From: Parvibaculum sp963975745
GTDB taxonomy: Bacteria; Pseudomonadota; Alphaproteobacteria; Parvibaculales; Parvibaculaceae
Reading direction: 5' to 3'
Assembly: GCF_963975745.1 (NCBI RefSeq)
Contig: NZ_CAXBIB010000010.1
Span: 1-64,000 of the forward strand
DNA: 64,000 nt
Made by a program: the position numbers and the translations under genes. The notes under the pieces are model-generated. The model ran no database searches, was not told where the DNA came from, and saw nothing but the letters and a program-made list of their open reading frames with translations. Every line of letters starts with the position of its first letter. Position 1 is the stretch's first letter. This document shows, one piece after another, positions 15,751-24,816 of this stretch.

Positions 15751-16023
15751 GTGAGGCAGGTTTCCGATTTCAAGAAGTTGCTCGACGGCTATCGACTTGT
15801 GACAGCCGAAATTCTCTACCGGATGCCCGATCATCCGAAGCTGCTGCAGAGCTATATCTGGCAGGATTTCGACATGGCGCCGAAATACCCGGTGCTCGGC
15901 AAGTTCCTCGATTTCTGGAACCGCGAGCTCGACGGGCCGATCCATTCGGTCACGGTCGGGACAAGGCGGGTGATCCATCCGTCAGAATTCGTCCGCGCGG
16001 ATTTCGTGGCGACGATCCACTGA
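15751..16023 (+). CDS. usg: Usg family protein
   Basis: A 90-aa protein matching the small Usg family, named from its place near tryptophan genes and of unknown function. The diagnostic stretch is DGYRLVTAEILYRMPDHPKLLQSYIWQDFDMAPKYP, followed by FLDFWNRELDGPIHSV. I chose the GTG at 15751, which has GGAGG 6 bp upstream; the ATG 72 bp earlier lacks a Shine-Dalgarno sequence. No trp gene is near here. Confidence 0.88.
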   Translation: MRQVSDFKKLLDGYRLVTAEILYRMPDHPKLLQSYIWQDFDMAPKYPVLGKFLDFWNRELDGPIHSVTVGTRRVIHPSEFVRADFVATIH

Positions 16024-16033
16024 CCGCCGGGGC

Positions 16034-17371
16034 TCAGTGCCCCGGCAGATTTTCGACGAAGAGGATCGGCTCGCCCGGCGCCGAGCCCTGCAACTCATCC
16101 TCCCACATGACGCGGTGGCCACGTACCACGGTGCCAACGGGCCAGCCCTTGACCTTCATGCCGTTGTAGGGCGTCCAGCCGCATTTCGAAGCGATCCAGC
16201 TGTCTTCGATCACGCGCGTCGCACGCATGTCGACGATGGTGATGTCGGCGTCGTAGCCGACCGCAAGGCGGCCCTTGCGGGCCATGCCGAAAATGCGCTG
16301 CGGACCTGCGGAAGTGAGATCGACGAAGCGTTGCAGCGTCAGACGGCCTTCGTTGACATGGTTCAGCATCACCGGCACCAGCGTCTGCACGCCCGGCATG
16401 CCCGACGGCGATTTCGGATAGGTCTGTTCCTTTTCCTCGATCGTGTGCGGTGCGTGATCCGAACCCAGTACATCGACGATGCCGGCGGCGAGGCCGGCCC
16501 AGAGCCCGTCGCGATGTTCGTGACCGCGGATCGGCGGGTTCATCTGCGCCAGTGTGCCGAGCGACTCGTAGCATTCGGGCGCTGCCAGCGTCAGGTGCTG
16601 CGGCGTCACTTCCACCGTCGCAATGTCCTTGTGTGCGCCCAGGACCGGCATTTCGTCGGCGGTCGAGACATGCAGCACATGAATGCGCTTGCCGGCCTCG
16701 CGCGCCAGACGCAGCAGACGGGTGGTACAGAGTACGGCGGCTTCGGCATCGCGCCAGACATGATGCGTATCGACATGGCCCAGCAGGGCCAGATCGCGGC
16801 GCTCGCGCAGACGAAACTCGTCTTCCGAATGAACGGCAGCGCGGCGGCGGATCGCCTTCAGCACGCGCAGCACATCCTCGTCCTTCTCGACCAGCAGGGT
16901 GCCGGTGGAAGAACCCATGAAGATCTTGATGCCGCAGCAGCCGGGTTCGCGCTCGATGTCGGCGAGGATGTCGACATTCTCCGTCGTCGCGCCGCCGTAA
17001 AAGGCGAAGTCGCAATACATGCGGTGGCGGGCGCGGGCGACCTTGTCGGCCAGCGCATCGGGCGTCGTCGTCGGCGGTCTGGTGTTGGGCATTTCGAAGA
17101 CGGCGGTGACGCCACCCAGCGCCGCGGCGCGGCCGCCGGATTCGAGGTCTTCCTTGTGTTCGTTGCCGGGCTCGCGCAGGTGAACCTGGCTGTCGATGAC
17201 GCCGGGCAGCAGATGAAGCCCCGTCACATCGACCGTTTCGGCCGCAGCGATGCGCGACAGATCGCCAATGGCGGCGATGCGGCCGTCGCGGATGGCAATA
17301 TCGGCGCGACCGGTTCCGTCATGGTTCACGACCGTGCCGCCGCGGAAAACGAGATCACATGTCTGGCTCAC
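16034..17371 (-). CDS. pyrC: Dihydroorotase-like amidohydrolase
   Basis: A 445-aa cyclic amidohydrolase that aligns with class I dihydroorotases, which close carbamoyl-aspartate to dihydroorotate in pyrimidine synthesis. Visible are REPGNEHKEDLESGGRAAALGGVTAVFEMPNT, the HVLHVS histidine and GSDHAPHT with the catalytic aspartate. The usual metal motif DxHxH reads D60-S-Q-V-H64, so one histidine ligand is glutamine. A conserved Lys149 sits in GIKIF. No pyrB is adjacent. The start overlaps the GT9 gene by 4 bp (ATGA). Confidence 0.8.
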   Translation of the reverse strand: MSQTCDLVFRGGTVVNHDGTGRADIAIRDGRIAAIGDLSRIAAAETVDVTGLHLLPGVIDSQVHLREPGNEHKEDLESGGRAAALGGVTAVFEMPNTRPPTTTPDALADKVARARHRMYCDFAFYGGATTENVDILADIEREPGCCGIKIFMGSSTGTLLVEKDEDVLRVLKAIRRRAAVHSEDEFRLRERRDLALLGHVDTHHVWRDAEAAVLCTTRLLRLAREAGKRIHVLHVSTADEMPVLGAHKDIATVEVTPQHLTLAAPECYESLGTLAQMNPPIRGHEHRDGLWAGLAAGIVDVLGSDHAPHTIEEKEQTYPKSPSGMPGVQTLVPVMLNHVNEGRLTLQRFVDLTSAGPQRIFGMARKGRLAVGYDADITIVDMRATRVIEDSWIASKCGWTPYNGMKVKGWPVGTVVRGHRVMWEDELQGSAPGEPILFVENLPGH

Positions 17372-18360
17372 ACCGGGCTCCGCTCGGACTGGGGAGCAAT
17401 ATTGTCGCCGCTCCCGGCCGTTCGCGCCAGCAGATCCGTGGCGGCCTTTTCGACCGTTTCGACGGTCAGTTCGAGCATGTAGTTGCGGCCGCTCGACAGA
17501 TAATTCTCGCCTTCCTCGGCGACCAGCTGTTCCAGCGAACGGGGCACCCGCACCGTGACCGATTTCGGGCCCCAGGGCGCATAGATCGCATCGGCGGTCG
17601 GGCCGAACAGCCCGATGGTGGGCGCGCCGGCCGCGGCGGCCAGATGCATCAATCCCGAATCATTGCCGACATAGAGACGGACCCGCTCCAGACAGGCCGC
17701 GGTTTCGTCGATTGCGGCGCCGACGAGATCGATCCGGCGCTCGGGCGGCACGGCGTCGAAGAGCGGCTGGCAGATGTCGCGCTCGCCCGGACCGCCGGAC
17801 ACCAGCAGATGCGCGCCCGCCATCGGCGCACCCGGCGCGGTCAGACGGCGCGCCAGCTCGGCAAAACGCTCCATCGGCCACATCTTGTAGGGCCAGGCGG
17901 CCGTGGGGCCGATCGCCAGCACGGTCAGGCCGTCGGGGATCAGGACACGGGCGCGGGTGCGGTTGATCGCACCCGGCCAGACGCGCGGATCGGGCGGCGG
18001 ATCGAAATCCGCGACGGTCGCATTGTGCGCGACACGATGCAGCCGGTGATCGGGCTTCAGGATGTGACGCTTTCCGGTCCAGAGCAGCCAGGCCGTTGCC
18101 GAGCCGCGCAGATCGACCACCACATCCCAGCGCCGCAGCATGACGGCGGCCAGCAGCTTGCGCCAATGGCCGGCGCGCGGCGCCTTTTTCATCTCGATGA
18201 TTCGGGTAACACCCGGCGCGTGGCGGAAGACCGGCGTCGCCAGCGGGCCGCAGGCGACCCAGAATTCGGCGCCCGGATGGCGCTCGGCCAGGCCGGCCAG
18301 AATGCCGGTCGACAAAACCGCGTCGCCGAGGCGATTTGAGGTGATGAAGAGAATACGCAT
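17368..18360 (-). CDS. Glycosyltransferase family 9 (heptosyltransferase-like)
   Basis: A 330-aa GT9-family protein, related to the LPS heptosyltransferases WaaC and WaaF, which transfer heptose to lipid A core. The N-terminus MRILFITSNRLGDAVLSTGILAGL is typical. The sugar-nucleotide site is seen in RLYVGNDSGLMHLAAAAGAPTIGLFGPT. Its stop overlaps the dihydroorotase start by 4 bp, so the two are coupled even though the functions look unrelated. Confidence 0.85.
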   Translation of the reverse strand: MRILFITSNRLGDAVLSTGILAGLAERHPGAEFWVACGPLATPVFRHAPGVTRIIEMKKAPRAGHWRKLLAAVMLRRWDVVVDLRGSATAWLLWTGKRHILKPDHRLHRVAHNATVADFDPPPDPRVWPGAINRTRARVLIPDGLTVLAIGPTAAWPYKMWPMERFAELARRLTAPGAPMAGAHLLVSGGPGERDICQPLFDAVPPERRIDLVGAAIDETAACLERVRLYVGNDSGLMHLAAAAGAPTIGLFGPTADAIYAPWGPKSVTVRVPRSLEQLVAEEGENYLSSGRNYMLELTVETVEKAATDLLARTAGSGDNIAPQSERSPV

Positions 18361-18487
18361 CGCGCTCCGCCGGGCCCCACGTCTCCGCGGGTTATAGGTG
18401 CCCGGGCCGTGAAAGCCAAGCCGGACGCTTGCCGGCGCCGGGCCGCAGGCCTACATCTGGTGGCACCATGAACCGGGGCCAGAAACC

Positions 18488-19363
18488 ATGAACGGGGTCA
18501 AGACCTGTGCGCTCAGCGAGCGCGGGGTGCTGCGGGTGGGCGGGCCGGATGCCCGGAGCTTCCTGCAGGGGCTCGTCACCAACAATATCGACCTGGCACA
18601 GCAAGACCGCGCGGTCTATGCCGCGCTGCTGACGCCGCAGGGCAAATTCCTGTTCGATTTCTTCATATCGGCCGATCCTGCCGACAACGCGGCCCTGTTG
18701 CTCGATTGCGACGGCGCCCGGATGGCCGATCTCGTCAAACGCCTGACCATGTACAAGCTGCGGGCCAAGGTCGAAATCGAGGATATCAGCGCGACGCAGG
18801 GCGTGGCCGTCTCCTGGCACGCGGACGGCGCGGCAGTGGCGGCGACGGTCACGCAGCGCGCCGACCCGCGCCTTGCCGCGATGGGCGCCCGTGCGATCCT
18901 GCCGCGGAACCGGCTTTCGGCAATTGACGGCAAGGCGGCCGAATGGCACCGGCACCGGATCGGCCTCGGCGTCGGCGACGCGGCCGCGGATTTCGAACCC
19001 GACCGGAGCTTTCCCCTGGAGGTCAATCTCGATCTTCTCAATGGCATCGATTTCCACAAGGGTTGCTTTGTCGGACAGGAAGTGACGTCGCGCACCAAAC
19101 GGCGCGGCAGCGTGCGCAAGCGGCTGGTGCCCTGCAATGTCGAAGGTGACCTGCCGCCGCCCGGCACGCCGATCAAGGCGATCATGCGCGAGGTGGGCAT
19201 GGTCTTTTCAGGCGACAGGGAGACGGCGCGTGTGCTGGCGCTGCTGCGGCTCGACCTGATCAAGGATGCCACGCTCGAAGCGGGCCCTTCGGGCCTCGTG
19301 CCCGACATTCCCGGCTGGATGCGCGCCGAGGTGCCGGCAGAAGGACAGGACGATGACGGCTGA
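18488..19363 (+). CDS. ygfZ: Folate-binding protein YgfZ (GcvT-like)
   Basis: A 291-aa GcvT-fold protein of the YgfZ/IBA57 family, which uses tetrahydrofolate in repair or assembly of certain Fe-S enzymes. The signature K191-GCFVGQE198 contains the conserved cysteine. The N-terminal part has RSFLQGLVTNNID and TPQGKFLFDFF. It overlaps the tag start by 11 bp, so they form a transcription unit. Confidence 0.92.
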   Translation: MNGVKTCALSERGVLRVGGPDARSFLQGLVTNNIDLAQQDRAVYAALLTPQGKFLFDFFISADPADNAALLLDCDGARMADLVKRLTMYKLRAKVEIEDISATQGVAVSWHADGAAVAATVTQRADPRLAAMGARAILPRNRLSAIDGKAAEWHRHRIGLGVGDAAADFEPDRSFPLEVNLDLLNGIDFHKGCFVGQEVTSRTKRRGSVRKRLVPCNVEGDLPPPGTPIKAIMREVGMVFSGDRETARVLALLRLDLIKDATLEAGPSGLVPDIPGWMRAEVPAEGQDDDG

Positions 19364-19949
19364 AGCGAAGCGCTGCCCCTGGCCGGGCGAAGACCCGTTC
19401 TATGTCGCCTATCACGACGAGGAATGGGGCGTGCCCGAATATGACGACCGGGCGCTGTTCGAGAAGCTGGTGCTGGACGGCTTTCAGGCCGGGCTTTCCT
19501 GGATCACGATCCTCAGAAAGCGCGAGAGCTTCCGCGCGGCCTTCGACGGCTTCGAACCGGAGCGTATCGTCCGCTACAGGCCCGCGAAGATCGAGAAACT
19601 TCTCCAGAATCCCGGCATCATCCGGCATCGCGGCAAGATCGAGGCGACGATCGGCAATGCGCGCGCCTGGCTCGACATCATGGAGGAGGATGGCGGCTTC
19701 TCGGGTTTCCTGTGGGACATCGCCGGCGGCGTACCGAAACAGAACAAATGGAAACGCATCGGCGACGTTCCGGCCGAAACGCCGATGAGCGTCGCGATGT
19801 CGAAGGCGCTCAAGGCACGCGGCTTCAAGTTCTGCGGGCCGACGATCGTCTATGCTTTCGCGCAGGCGGTCGGCATGGTCAACGATCATCTCGTCACCTG
19901 TCCGCGACATGCCGCATGCGCGACACTGGCACACGCGCCGAAAAGATAA
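19353..19949 (+). CDS. tag: DNA-3-methyladenine glycosylase I
   Basis: A 198-aa Tag enzyme that removes 3-methyladenine from alkylated DNA. The start of the fold, RCPWPGEDPFYVAYHDEEWGVP, carries the first zinc ligands and the catalytic glutamate region; the late zinc site is VNDHLVTCPRHAAC. The long frame opens earlier, but ATG 19353, inside the ygfZ end, follows a good AAGGACAGGA Shine-Dalgarno sequence. Overlapping genes indicate co-expression with ygfZ. Confidence 0.94.
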   Translation: MTAEAKRCPWPGEDPFYVAYHDEEWGVPEYDDRALFEKLVLDGFQAGLSWITILRKRESFRAAFDGFEPERIVRYRPAKIEKLLQNPGIIRHRGKIEATIGNARAWLDIMEEDGGFSGFLWDIAGGVPKQNKWKRIGDVPAETPMSVAMSKALKARGFKFCGPTIVYAFAQAVGMVNDHLVTCPRHAACATLAHAPKR

Positions 19950-19983
19950 TTCAACACCGTTACGCGCATTCATCCCGACACGA

Positions 19984-20003
19984 ACAATGTTCCGCCACAT
20001 TGT
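19984..20003. promoter_or_regulatory. Short inverted repeat before the bactofilin gene
   Basis: ACAATGT (19984-19990) and ACATTGT (19997-20003) are perfect arms with a 6-bp spacer. They lie 35 bp after tag and 66 bp before the bactofilin start. This could be a weak terminator for tag or an operator for the next gene. There is no T-run. Confidence 0.3.
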
Positions 20004-20069
20004 CGGCACATGCGAGCCATGTTGCGCGCCTAGCCTCCGCTTCGATTGATTCAGCGGAGGGAAATCAAC

Positions 20070-20702
20070 ATGTTCAAGCGCCCCAAGGGTGTGTCCGACC
20101 CCGACCCGGAGGCGCAAGGCAGCGCCACCCGTTCCAGCAACAATTCAGCAAGCTCACACCGTTCCGCCATTGCCGATGACGACGGCAAGAGCGGAACGCG
20201 TGTCGTGACACCATCCTACCAAGCAAGGAAACCAGCCGTGCGCCAGCTCCAGACATCCGGACCGCAGTCCGCTTCGCCATCCACCGCCGCCGCCAATCTC
20301 CATGTCGGCCGCGGGCTCAAGCTTGAAGGCAAGATCCAGTCCTGCGATGCGCTGGTGATCGAGGGCGATGTGCAGGCGACGATCGAAAGCGGCACGCTGA
20401 CCATCACCGAGACCGGCGAGGTGCGCGGCGACGCGACGGTGGACGAGGCCGAAATCAACGGCAAGTTCGACGGCACGCTGGTGGTCCGCAAATGCCTGAC
20501 CATCAACGCGACCGGCCGCATTACCGGCACGGTTCGTTATGGCGAGTTGCGCGTCGAACAGGGTGGCCAGGTCAGCGGCGAAATCCAGGCCGAAGACGCC
20601 AAGCAGGCGGCGCGCCCGGCCCTGAAGCCGGCCGACAATGGCGAGAACAAGTCCGACGGCAAGATCGAGAGCAGCAGCCCGCGCTCGAGCTCGATGGCCT
20701 GA
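20070..20702 (+). CDS. Bactofilin-family polymer-forming cytoskeletal protein
   Basis: A 210-aa bactofilin. The central about 100 residues form a right-handed beta-helix (LHVGRGLKLEGKIQSCDALVIEGDVQATIESGTLTITETGEVRGDATVDEAEINGKFDGTL...) flanked by disordered, Ser- and Ala-rich ends. Bactofilins polymerise without nucleotide and organise cell shape, stalks or cell-wall enzymes. ATG 20070 follows GGAGGGAAA. No peptidase partner lies next to it. Confidence 0.92.
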   Translation: MFKRPKGVSDPDPEAQGSATRSSNNSASSHRSAIADDDGKSGTRVVTPSYQARKPAVRQLQTSGPQSASPSTAAANLHVGRGLKLEGKIQSCDALVIEGDVQATIESGTLTITETGEVRGDATVDEAEINGKFDGTLVVRKCLTINATGRITGTVRYGELRVEQGGQVSGEIQAEDAKQAARPALKPADNGENKSDGKIESSSPRSSSMA

Positions 20703-20708
20703 CGCCGG

Positions 20709-21362
20709 TCAGGGCACCAGCCATTCGGCCGCCACGCCGTCCGCCCGCCAGCGGATGCGTGCGCGGCGATGGCCGCTGCGGCTCAGCACCACCAGATCGG
20801 CTTCGTCGAAGGCGAAACGGATCACCGCGAAATTGGCACGGCCCTCCTCGAGTCTTTCGGGCGCAGGGATGATGCCTTCGACCTCGGCCGGCAGGCCGGA
20901 TGTCGGGGCCGGGCTCGGCGTGCCGGGCGCCGCGACGGCCAGATAGGCGCGCCGGGAGGGCAGTCCGGCGGCCGCCCATGCCGCTGCGGCCGCCGCCCCC
21001 GTCAGCGGCACGGCGCGGCCGGTCAGGCGCAGTTGCACATCGCGCCGCGGATCGTAAAAAAGCATCGCGGCGCGCAGCTCGCGCTCCAGCTCGGCCACCT
21101 TGGCCGACCGCGCATCGGTGAACAGCTCCAGAACGCGCTCCGTCTCGTCGAAATTGCGCAGAATCACCGTTCTGGCCGCCGGCGCACCATCCAGGGCGAC
21201 GGTGGCCAGCACCGGTTTACGCAGCGGCGAGCCTGCATTTGCCGCGCCATCGGCCAGCAGGTCAACGGCCAGCACCATCATGTCGTCGAGCGTCAGGGCC
21301 TGCAGCGCCGCGCCCTCAAAGGGCAGAAGGGCCGCCTGCGCCGGGGCCTGGTCGTCAGCCAT
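20709..21362 (-). CDS. Pyridoxamine 5'-phosphate oxidase-like FMN-binding protein
   Basis: A 217-aa split-barrel flavoprotein of the PNPOx-like type. The segment VLATVALDGAPAARTVILRNFDETERVLELFTDARSAKVAELE matches the FMN-binding half. The sequence then departs from PdxH, with Ala-rich stretches and no PdxH C-terminal signature, so it is probably not the pyridoxine oxidase itself. I prefer ATG 21362, which follows GGAG, over the ATG seven codons earlier. It is convergent with the bactofilin gene. Confidence 0.78.
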   Translation of the reverse strand: MADDQAPAQAALLPFEGAALQALTLDDMMVLAVDLLADGAANAGSPLRKPVLATVALDGAPAARTVILRNFDETERVLELFTDARSAKVAELERELRAAMLFYDPRRDVQLRLTGRAVPLTGAAAAAAWAAAGLPSRRAYLAVAAPGTPSPAPTSGLPAEVEGIIPAPERLEEGRANFAVIRFAFDEADLVVLSRSGHRRARIRWRADGVAAEWLVP

Positions 21363-21546
21363 ATCGGTCTCCAATCCGTTCAATCGGGCGCTCGGCAGTA
21401 GAAACGCCGGACAGCCTGCTCTAATTTAACCCGGCGGCAGGGGGAAGGCCGCATGCTTCTTCGGAACACGATTGTCCGAGATGCCCAGTGCAAGAAACAT
21501 CCCGGAATGCGGGCCGGAAAACAGATCAAGAAGAATCGGGTGGACA

Positions 21547-22671
21547 TTGACCAAAGTCGTCATCAGCGGGACCGGCGTTTTCACTCCGTCCCAATCCGTC
21601 AGCAACGCTGAGCTCGTCGAAACATTCAACACCTTCGTGCGCCGTCACAACGAGCGGAACGCCGATGCGATCGCGCGGGGGGAGATCGAGCCGCTGGCGG
21701 AATCGAGCGTCGAGTTCATCGTCAAGGCGTCGGGCATCGAGTCGCGCTATGTGATGGACAAGTCGGGCATTGTCGATCCGGAGATCATGGCGCCGCGGCT
21801 GCGGCAGCGTTCCAACGACGAGCCCTCGATCCTTGCCGAGATGGCCGTCGATGCGGCGAACAAGGCAATGAAGCGCGCCAACAAGACGGCGGCCGATATC
21901 GACGCGGTGATCGTCGCCTGCTCCAATCTCGAACGCCCCTACCCGGCCATTGCCGTCGAGGTCCAGGACCTGCTCGGGATCGAGGGCTTCGGCTTCGACA
22001 TGAACGTCGCCTGTTCGTCGGCCACATTCGGCATCCAGGCTGCCTATGACATGCTGCGCTCGGGTTCGGTCGATTGCGTATTGATCGTCGATCCCGAGAT
22101 CTGCTCGGGCCATCTCAATTTCCGCGACCGCGACAGTCATTTCATCTTCGGCGACGTCTGCACGGCGATCATTCTCGAACGCGAGGAAACCTGCACGGCC
22201 GCGGGCGCGTGGGAAATCATCGGCACGCGGCTGCTGACCAGGTTCTCCAACAACATCCGCAACAATTTCGGCTTCCTCAACCGCGCGACACCGGAAGGCG
22301 TCGGCGCGAAGGACAAGCTCTTCGTGCAGGAGGGCCGCAAGGTCTTCAAGGAAGTGGTGCCGATGGTGTCGGCCCTCATCCTGGAGCACATGGCCGATGC
22401 CGGGCTCGACCCGAAGGACCTGAAGCGCATGTGGCTGCATCAGGCCAACAAGAACATGAACGACATGATCGGCCGCAAGGTGCTGGGCCGCGACCCGGAA
22501 CCGGGCGAGCAGCCCAACATCCTGCAGGAATATGCCAATACGAGTTCGGCAGGCTCGATCATCGCTTTCAACAAGTTCAGCGAGGATCTGAAGCCCGGCG
22601 ATCTCGGTCTGATCTGCAGCTTCGGTGCCGGCTATTCCGCCGGCAACGTCCTGGTGCGCAAGCGCGCGTGA
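21547..22671 (+). CDS. Beta-ketoacyl-ACP synthase III (FabH-like)
   Basis: A 374-aa thiolase-fold condensing enzyme with the KAS III triad: Cys156 in ACSSATFG, His in LHQANKNM, Asn in ANTSSAGS. It is longer than housekeeping FabH (about 320) and belongs to a branch with an insert near residues 30-55. It may start fatty-acid chains or make a special beta-keto product. The conserved sequence starts MTKVVISGTGVFTP at the TTG codon 21547, preceded by GGGTGG; an ATG 75 bp earlier has no Shine-Dalgarno sequence. Confidence 0.85.
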   Translation: MTKVVISGTGVFTPSQSVSNAELVETFNTFVRRHNERNADAIARGEIEPLAESSVEFIVKASGIESRYVMDKSGIVDPEIMAPRLRQRSNDEPSILAEMAVDAANKAMKRANKTAADIDAVIVACSNLERPYPAIAVEVQDLLGIEGFGFDMNVACSSATFGIQAAYDMLRSGSVDCVLIVDPEICSGHLNFRDRDSHFIFGDVCTAIILEREETCTAAGAWEIIGTRLLTRFSNNIRNNFGFLNRATPEGVGAKDKLFVQEGRKVFKEVVPMVSALILEHMADAGLDPKDLKRMWLHQANKNMNDMIGRKVLGRDPEPGEQPNILQEYANTSSAGSIIAFNKFSEDLKPGDLGLICSFGAGYSAGNVLVRKRA

Positions 22672-22674
22672 GGC

Positions 22675-23046
22675 TCAGGCCTTCAGCGGCTCGACGGTGA
22701 CGATGCGGAAGGTCTGCATCTCGCCGTCCTGCTCGGTGACGGAGAGATATTCGCCCGATTTGAATTCGTGGCGGTCGAGCTTGAAGAAGGGTTCGTCCGC
22801 CTCCGGCGTCGAGAGGTCGTAGTCGATCGCCCAGCCGCGGCCGATATGACGCAACTGACCCTTCTGATCGGGCTCGCCCTGCCAGAAGCGGCGTACGACG
22901 CATTCCTTCGCATGCGCCTTCCAGGCATCCGGATCGAGCTTCATCGATGCATCGAGCGGCACGACAAGGTCGTAACCATGCGCCGGCGAGCCGTTGGGAT
23001 ATTCTTCGTTGCGGGCGAGAGTCATGTGGACGCGATAAAGGGTCAT
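22675..23046 (-). CDS. Conserved hypothetical protein
   Basis: A 123-aa soluble protein (MTLYRVHMTLARNEEYPNG...) with many charged and aromatic residues. It has no signal peptide or transmembrane helix. It may be a small beta-rich fold (HGYDLVVPLD, GRGWAIDYDLS, EYLSVTEQDG). I do not recognise a characterised family. It is convergent with the KAS III gene (3-bp gap) and upstream, on the same strand, of nothing obvious. Confidence 0.75.
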   Translation of the reverse strand: MTLYRVHMTLARNEEYPNGSPAHGYDLVVPLDASMKLDPDAWKAHAKECVVRRFWQGEPDQKGQLRHIGRGWAIDYDLSTPEADEPFFKLDRHEFKSGEYLSVTEQDGEMQTFRIVTVEPLKA

Positions 23047-23086
23047 GGGGCTTCCGTTTTTCTTTCCTGCGTTCCGGCGATGCGCG

Positions 23087-23947
23087 TCAATGCGCCATCA
23101 GCACGGGGATGGTGGCGTGCGAGCGGATGTGTTGCGTCACACCGCCGATGATGAATTCAAGCAGACGGCTGTGACTATAGCCACCCATCACCAGAAGATC
23201 GGTCTTTGATTTTTCGGCGGTTTCGAGCAGAACCTCGCCGGCCGCGCGCCCCTGCGCATCGACCAGGTGCACATCCGCCACCACGCCATGCAGCGCCAGG
23301 TAGTCGGCCAGCGTCGAGCCGGGGCCCGGATCGAGCTCCTTGCTGCCGACGCAAAGAATCGTCACCTTGCGCGCCTTTTCGAGGAAGGGGATGGCTGCCG
23401 TCACCGCCCGTGCGGCCTCGGCGCTCTCGTCCCAGGCAATGGCCACGGCGCCGCCGACCGGTGCGTGGGTTGCCTTCGGCGCGATCAGCACAGGACGGCC
23501 CGCACTCATCATCGCCGCTTCCAGTGCGGTGCCGCCGGCAATGCCGGTGGCACTTTCGCCGAAGACAATCAGGTCGGACAACCGGCTGTGTGCGGCGACA
23601 ACCTCGTCGCGGCGGCCGGTGACATCGAGGAAACGAACCGAGGGCAGCGGCGGCTCTGCACCCTTGCCGACCAGCGGAAAGCCCGCCTTCGCCGCCGCGT
23701 CTGTCAGCATCTGGCGAACACGGGCCGAGGCTTCGTCGGCACCCTCGCGCGCAGCCTGCAGCAGATCCTCGATCACCTGACCCGATACGCCGTCGCCGAG
23801 ATAGGGCAGGGCTTCGGTCGGATCCGGCCGCGCGAACAGCGCGACGATCTGCGCGCTGAAGGCGCCCGCCATCGAAAGTGCCGTGCCGAGCACCTCATTG
23901 TCCGACGGCCGGCCGGCAAGCGGCACCAGAATTTTCTTCACGGACAT
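23087..23947 (-). CDS. Universal stress protein (tandem UspA)
   Basis: A 286-aa protein with two Usp modules. The first starts MSVKKILVPLAGRPSDNEVLGTALSMA. The second keeps the ATP-binding pattern G-x2-G-x9-G-S/T-like in VMGGYSHSRLLEFIIGGVTQHI. Such proteins bind ATP and help survival under energy, oxygen or DNA stress. It is the last gene of a three-gene operon with a second Usp and a LonB-like protease; the gap to the second Usp is 2 bp. Confidence 0.9.
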   Translation of the reverse strand: MSVKKILVPLAGRPSDNEVLGTALSMAGAFSAQIVALFARPDPTEALPYLGDGVSGQVIEDLLQAAREGADEASARVRQMLTDAAAKAGFPLVGKGAEPPLPSVRFLDVTGRRDEVVAAHSRLSDLIVFGESATGIAGGTALEAAMMSAGRPVLIAPKATHAPVGGAVAIAWDESAEAARAVTAAIPFLEKARKVTILCVGSKELDPGPGSTLADYLALHGVVADVHLVDAQGRAAGEVLLETAEKSKTDLLVMGGYSHSRLLEFIIGGVTQHIRSHATIPVLMAH

Positions 23948-23949
23948 GA

Positions 23950-24816
23950 TCAGTCTCCCTGTTTCGCGGGTGAAGATGCGGGGCGCGGCTCACGCTCGGC
24001 ACCGAGAAGAAGCATTGGACAACCGGCGGCTGCCGAAAGACGTGCCGCATCCTCATCGTCGCCCAGCCATGCCGCATTTACAATCAGCAGGCCGATGCCG
24101 GCAGCCTTTGCCGCGGCCGCAATGTCGGCCGGACTGCGTCCCCGTGCATCAAGGCGGCGGAACGGCACGCCGATGCGGGCGGCCAGCGTTTCGGCAAAGG
24201 CGGTGCAGCTCTCGCCGGGGCTCGTGCCCTCATCCACTGAAGCGATGCAGCGGCGGGCGATGCCTGCCGGCGCGGAAGCAGCCGCGAAGGCGCCCTTCAG
24301 GCCGACCCCGCGCGCGACCAGCAGGACATCGGCATGCGCATCCAGCGTCGCGGCGCGCACGGTGCGGCCGACCTCCCCCGATGGGGCCGAGGCCGAACGG
24401 ATCACAAGCGTATCGTCTGCCCTTGCGCCGGCAGCGATCGAGGAGAGCGGCCGGCCACGCCTCACATCGAAACTCCAGTCGACATGGGCCTCCGCGGCAA
24501 CACGGGCCAGCACGCGGCGCGCGCTCTCGGCCTGGGCGCGCATGGCGCGCAGCATCCGTTCGGGATCGAGTTCACGCACCTGACCCGAAAACGAAACCTC
24601 GCGCGCAAAAGGCAGGCTCGAAAGTGCCAGCAGATTTTCGTCCTCGACGAAAATGCCCTTGAGACGCGCATCCATGGAGGCCGCCAACCGTGCGGCCAGC
24701 GACAAGGCATCGCGGGTCAGGAACGACGTATCGAGCCCTATGACAACGCGCGTTTCGGCCGCACCTTCCATCTGTGCCAGCGCGCTTGCTTGATTTTGCT
24801 CGCGGGCGGCCATCAT
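23950..24816 (-). CDS. Universal stress protein family, degenerate second member
   Basis: A 288-aa Usp-type protein. The N-terminal half (VVIGLDTSFLTRDALSLAARLAASMDARLKGIFVEDENLL) is a good Usp fold. The glycine-rich ATP signature at the end of either module is not evident (LLVARGVGLKG; LLLGAEREPR), so it may not bind ATP the usual way. It overlaps the LonB-like gene by 4 bp (ATGA) and precedes the other usp by 2 bp, so the three are one transcript. Confidence 0.8.
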   Translation of the reverse strand: MMAAREQNQASALAQMEGAAETRVVIGLDTSFLTRDALSLAARLAASMDARLKGIFVEDENLLALSSLPFAREVSFSGQVRELDPERMLRAMRAQAESARRVLARVAAEAHVDWSFDVRRGRPLSSIAAGARADDTLVIRSASAPSGEVGRTVRAATLDAHADVLLVARGVGLKGAFAAASAPAGIARRCIASVDEGTSPGESCTAFAETLAARIGVPFRRLDARGRSPADIAAAAKAAGIGLLIVNAAWLGDDEDAARLSAAAGCPMLLLGAEREPRPASSPAKQGD

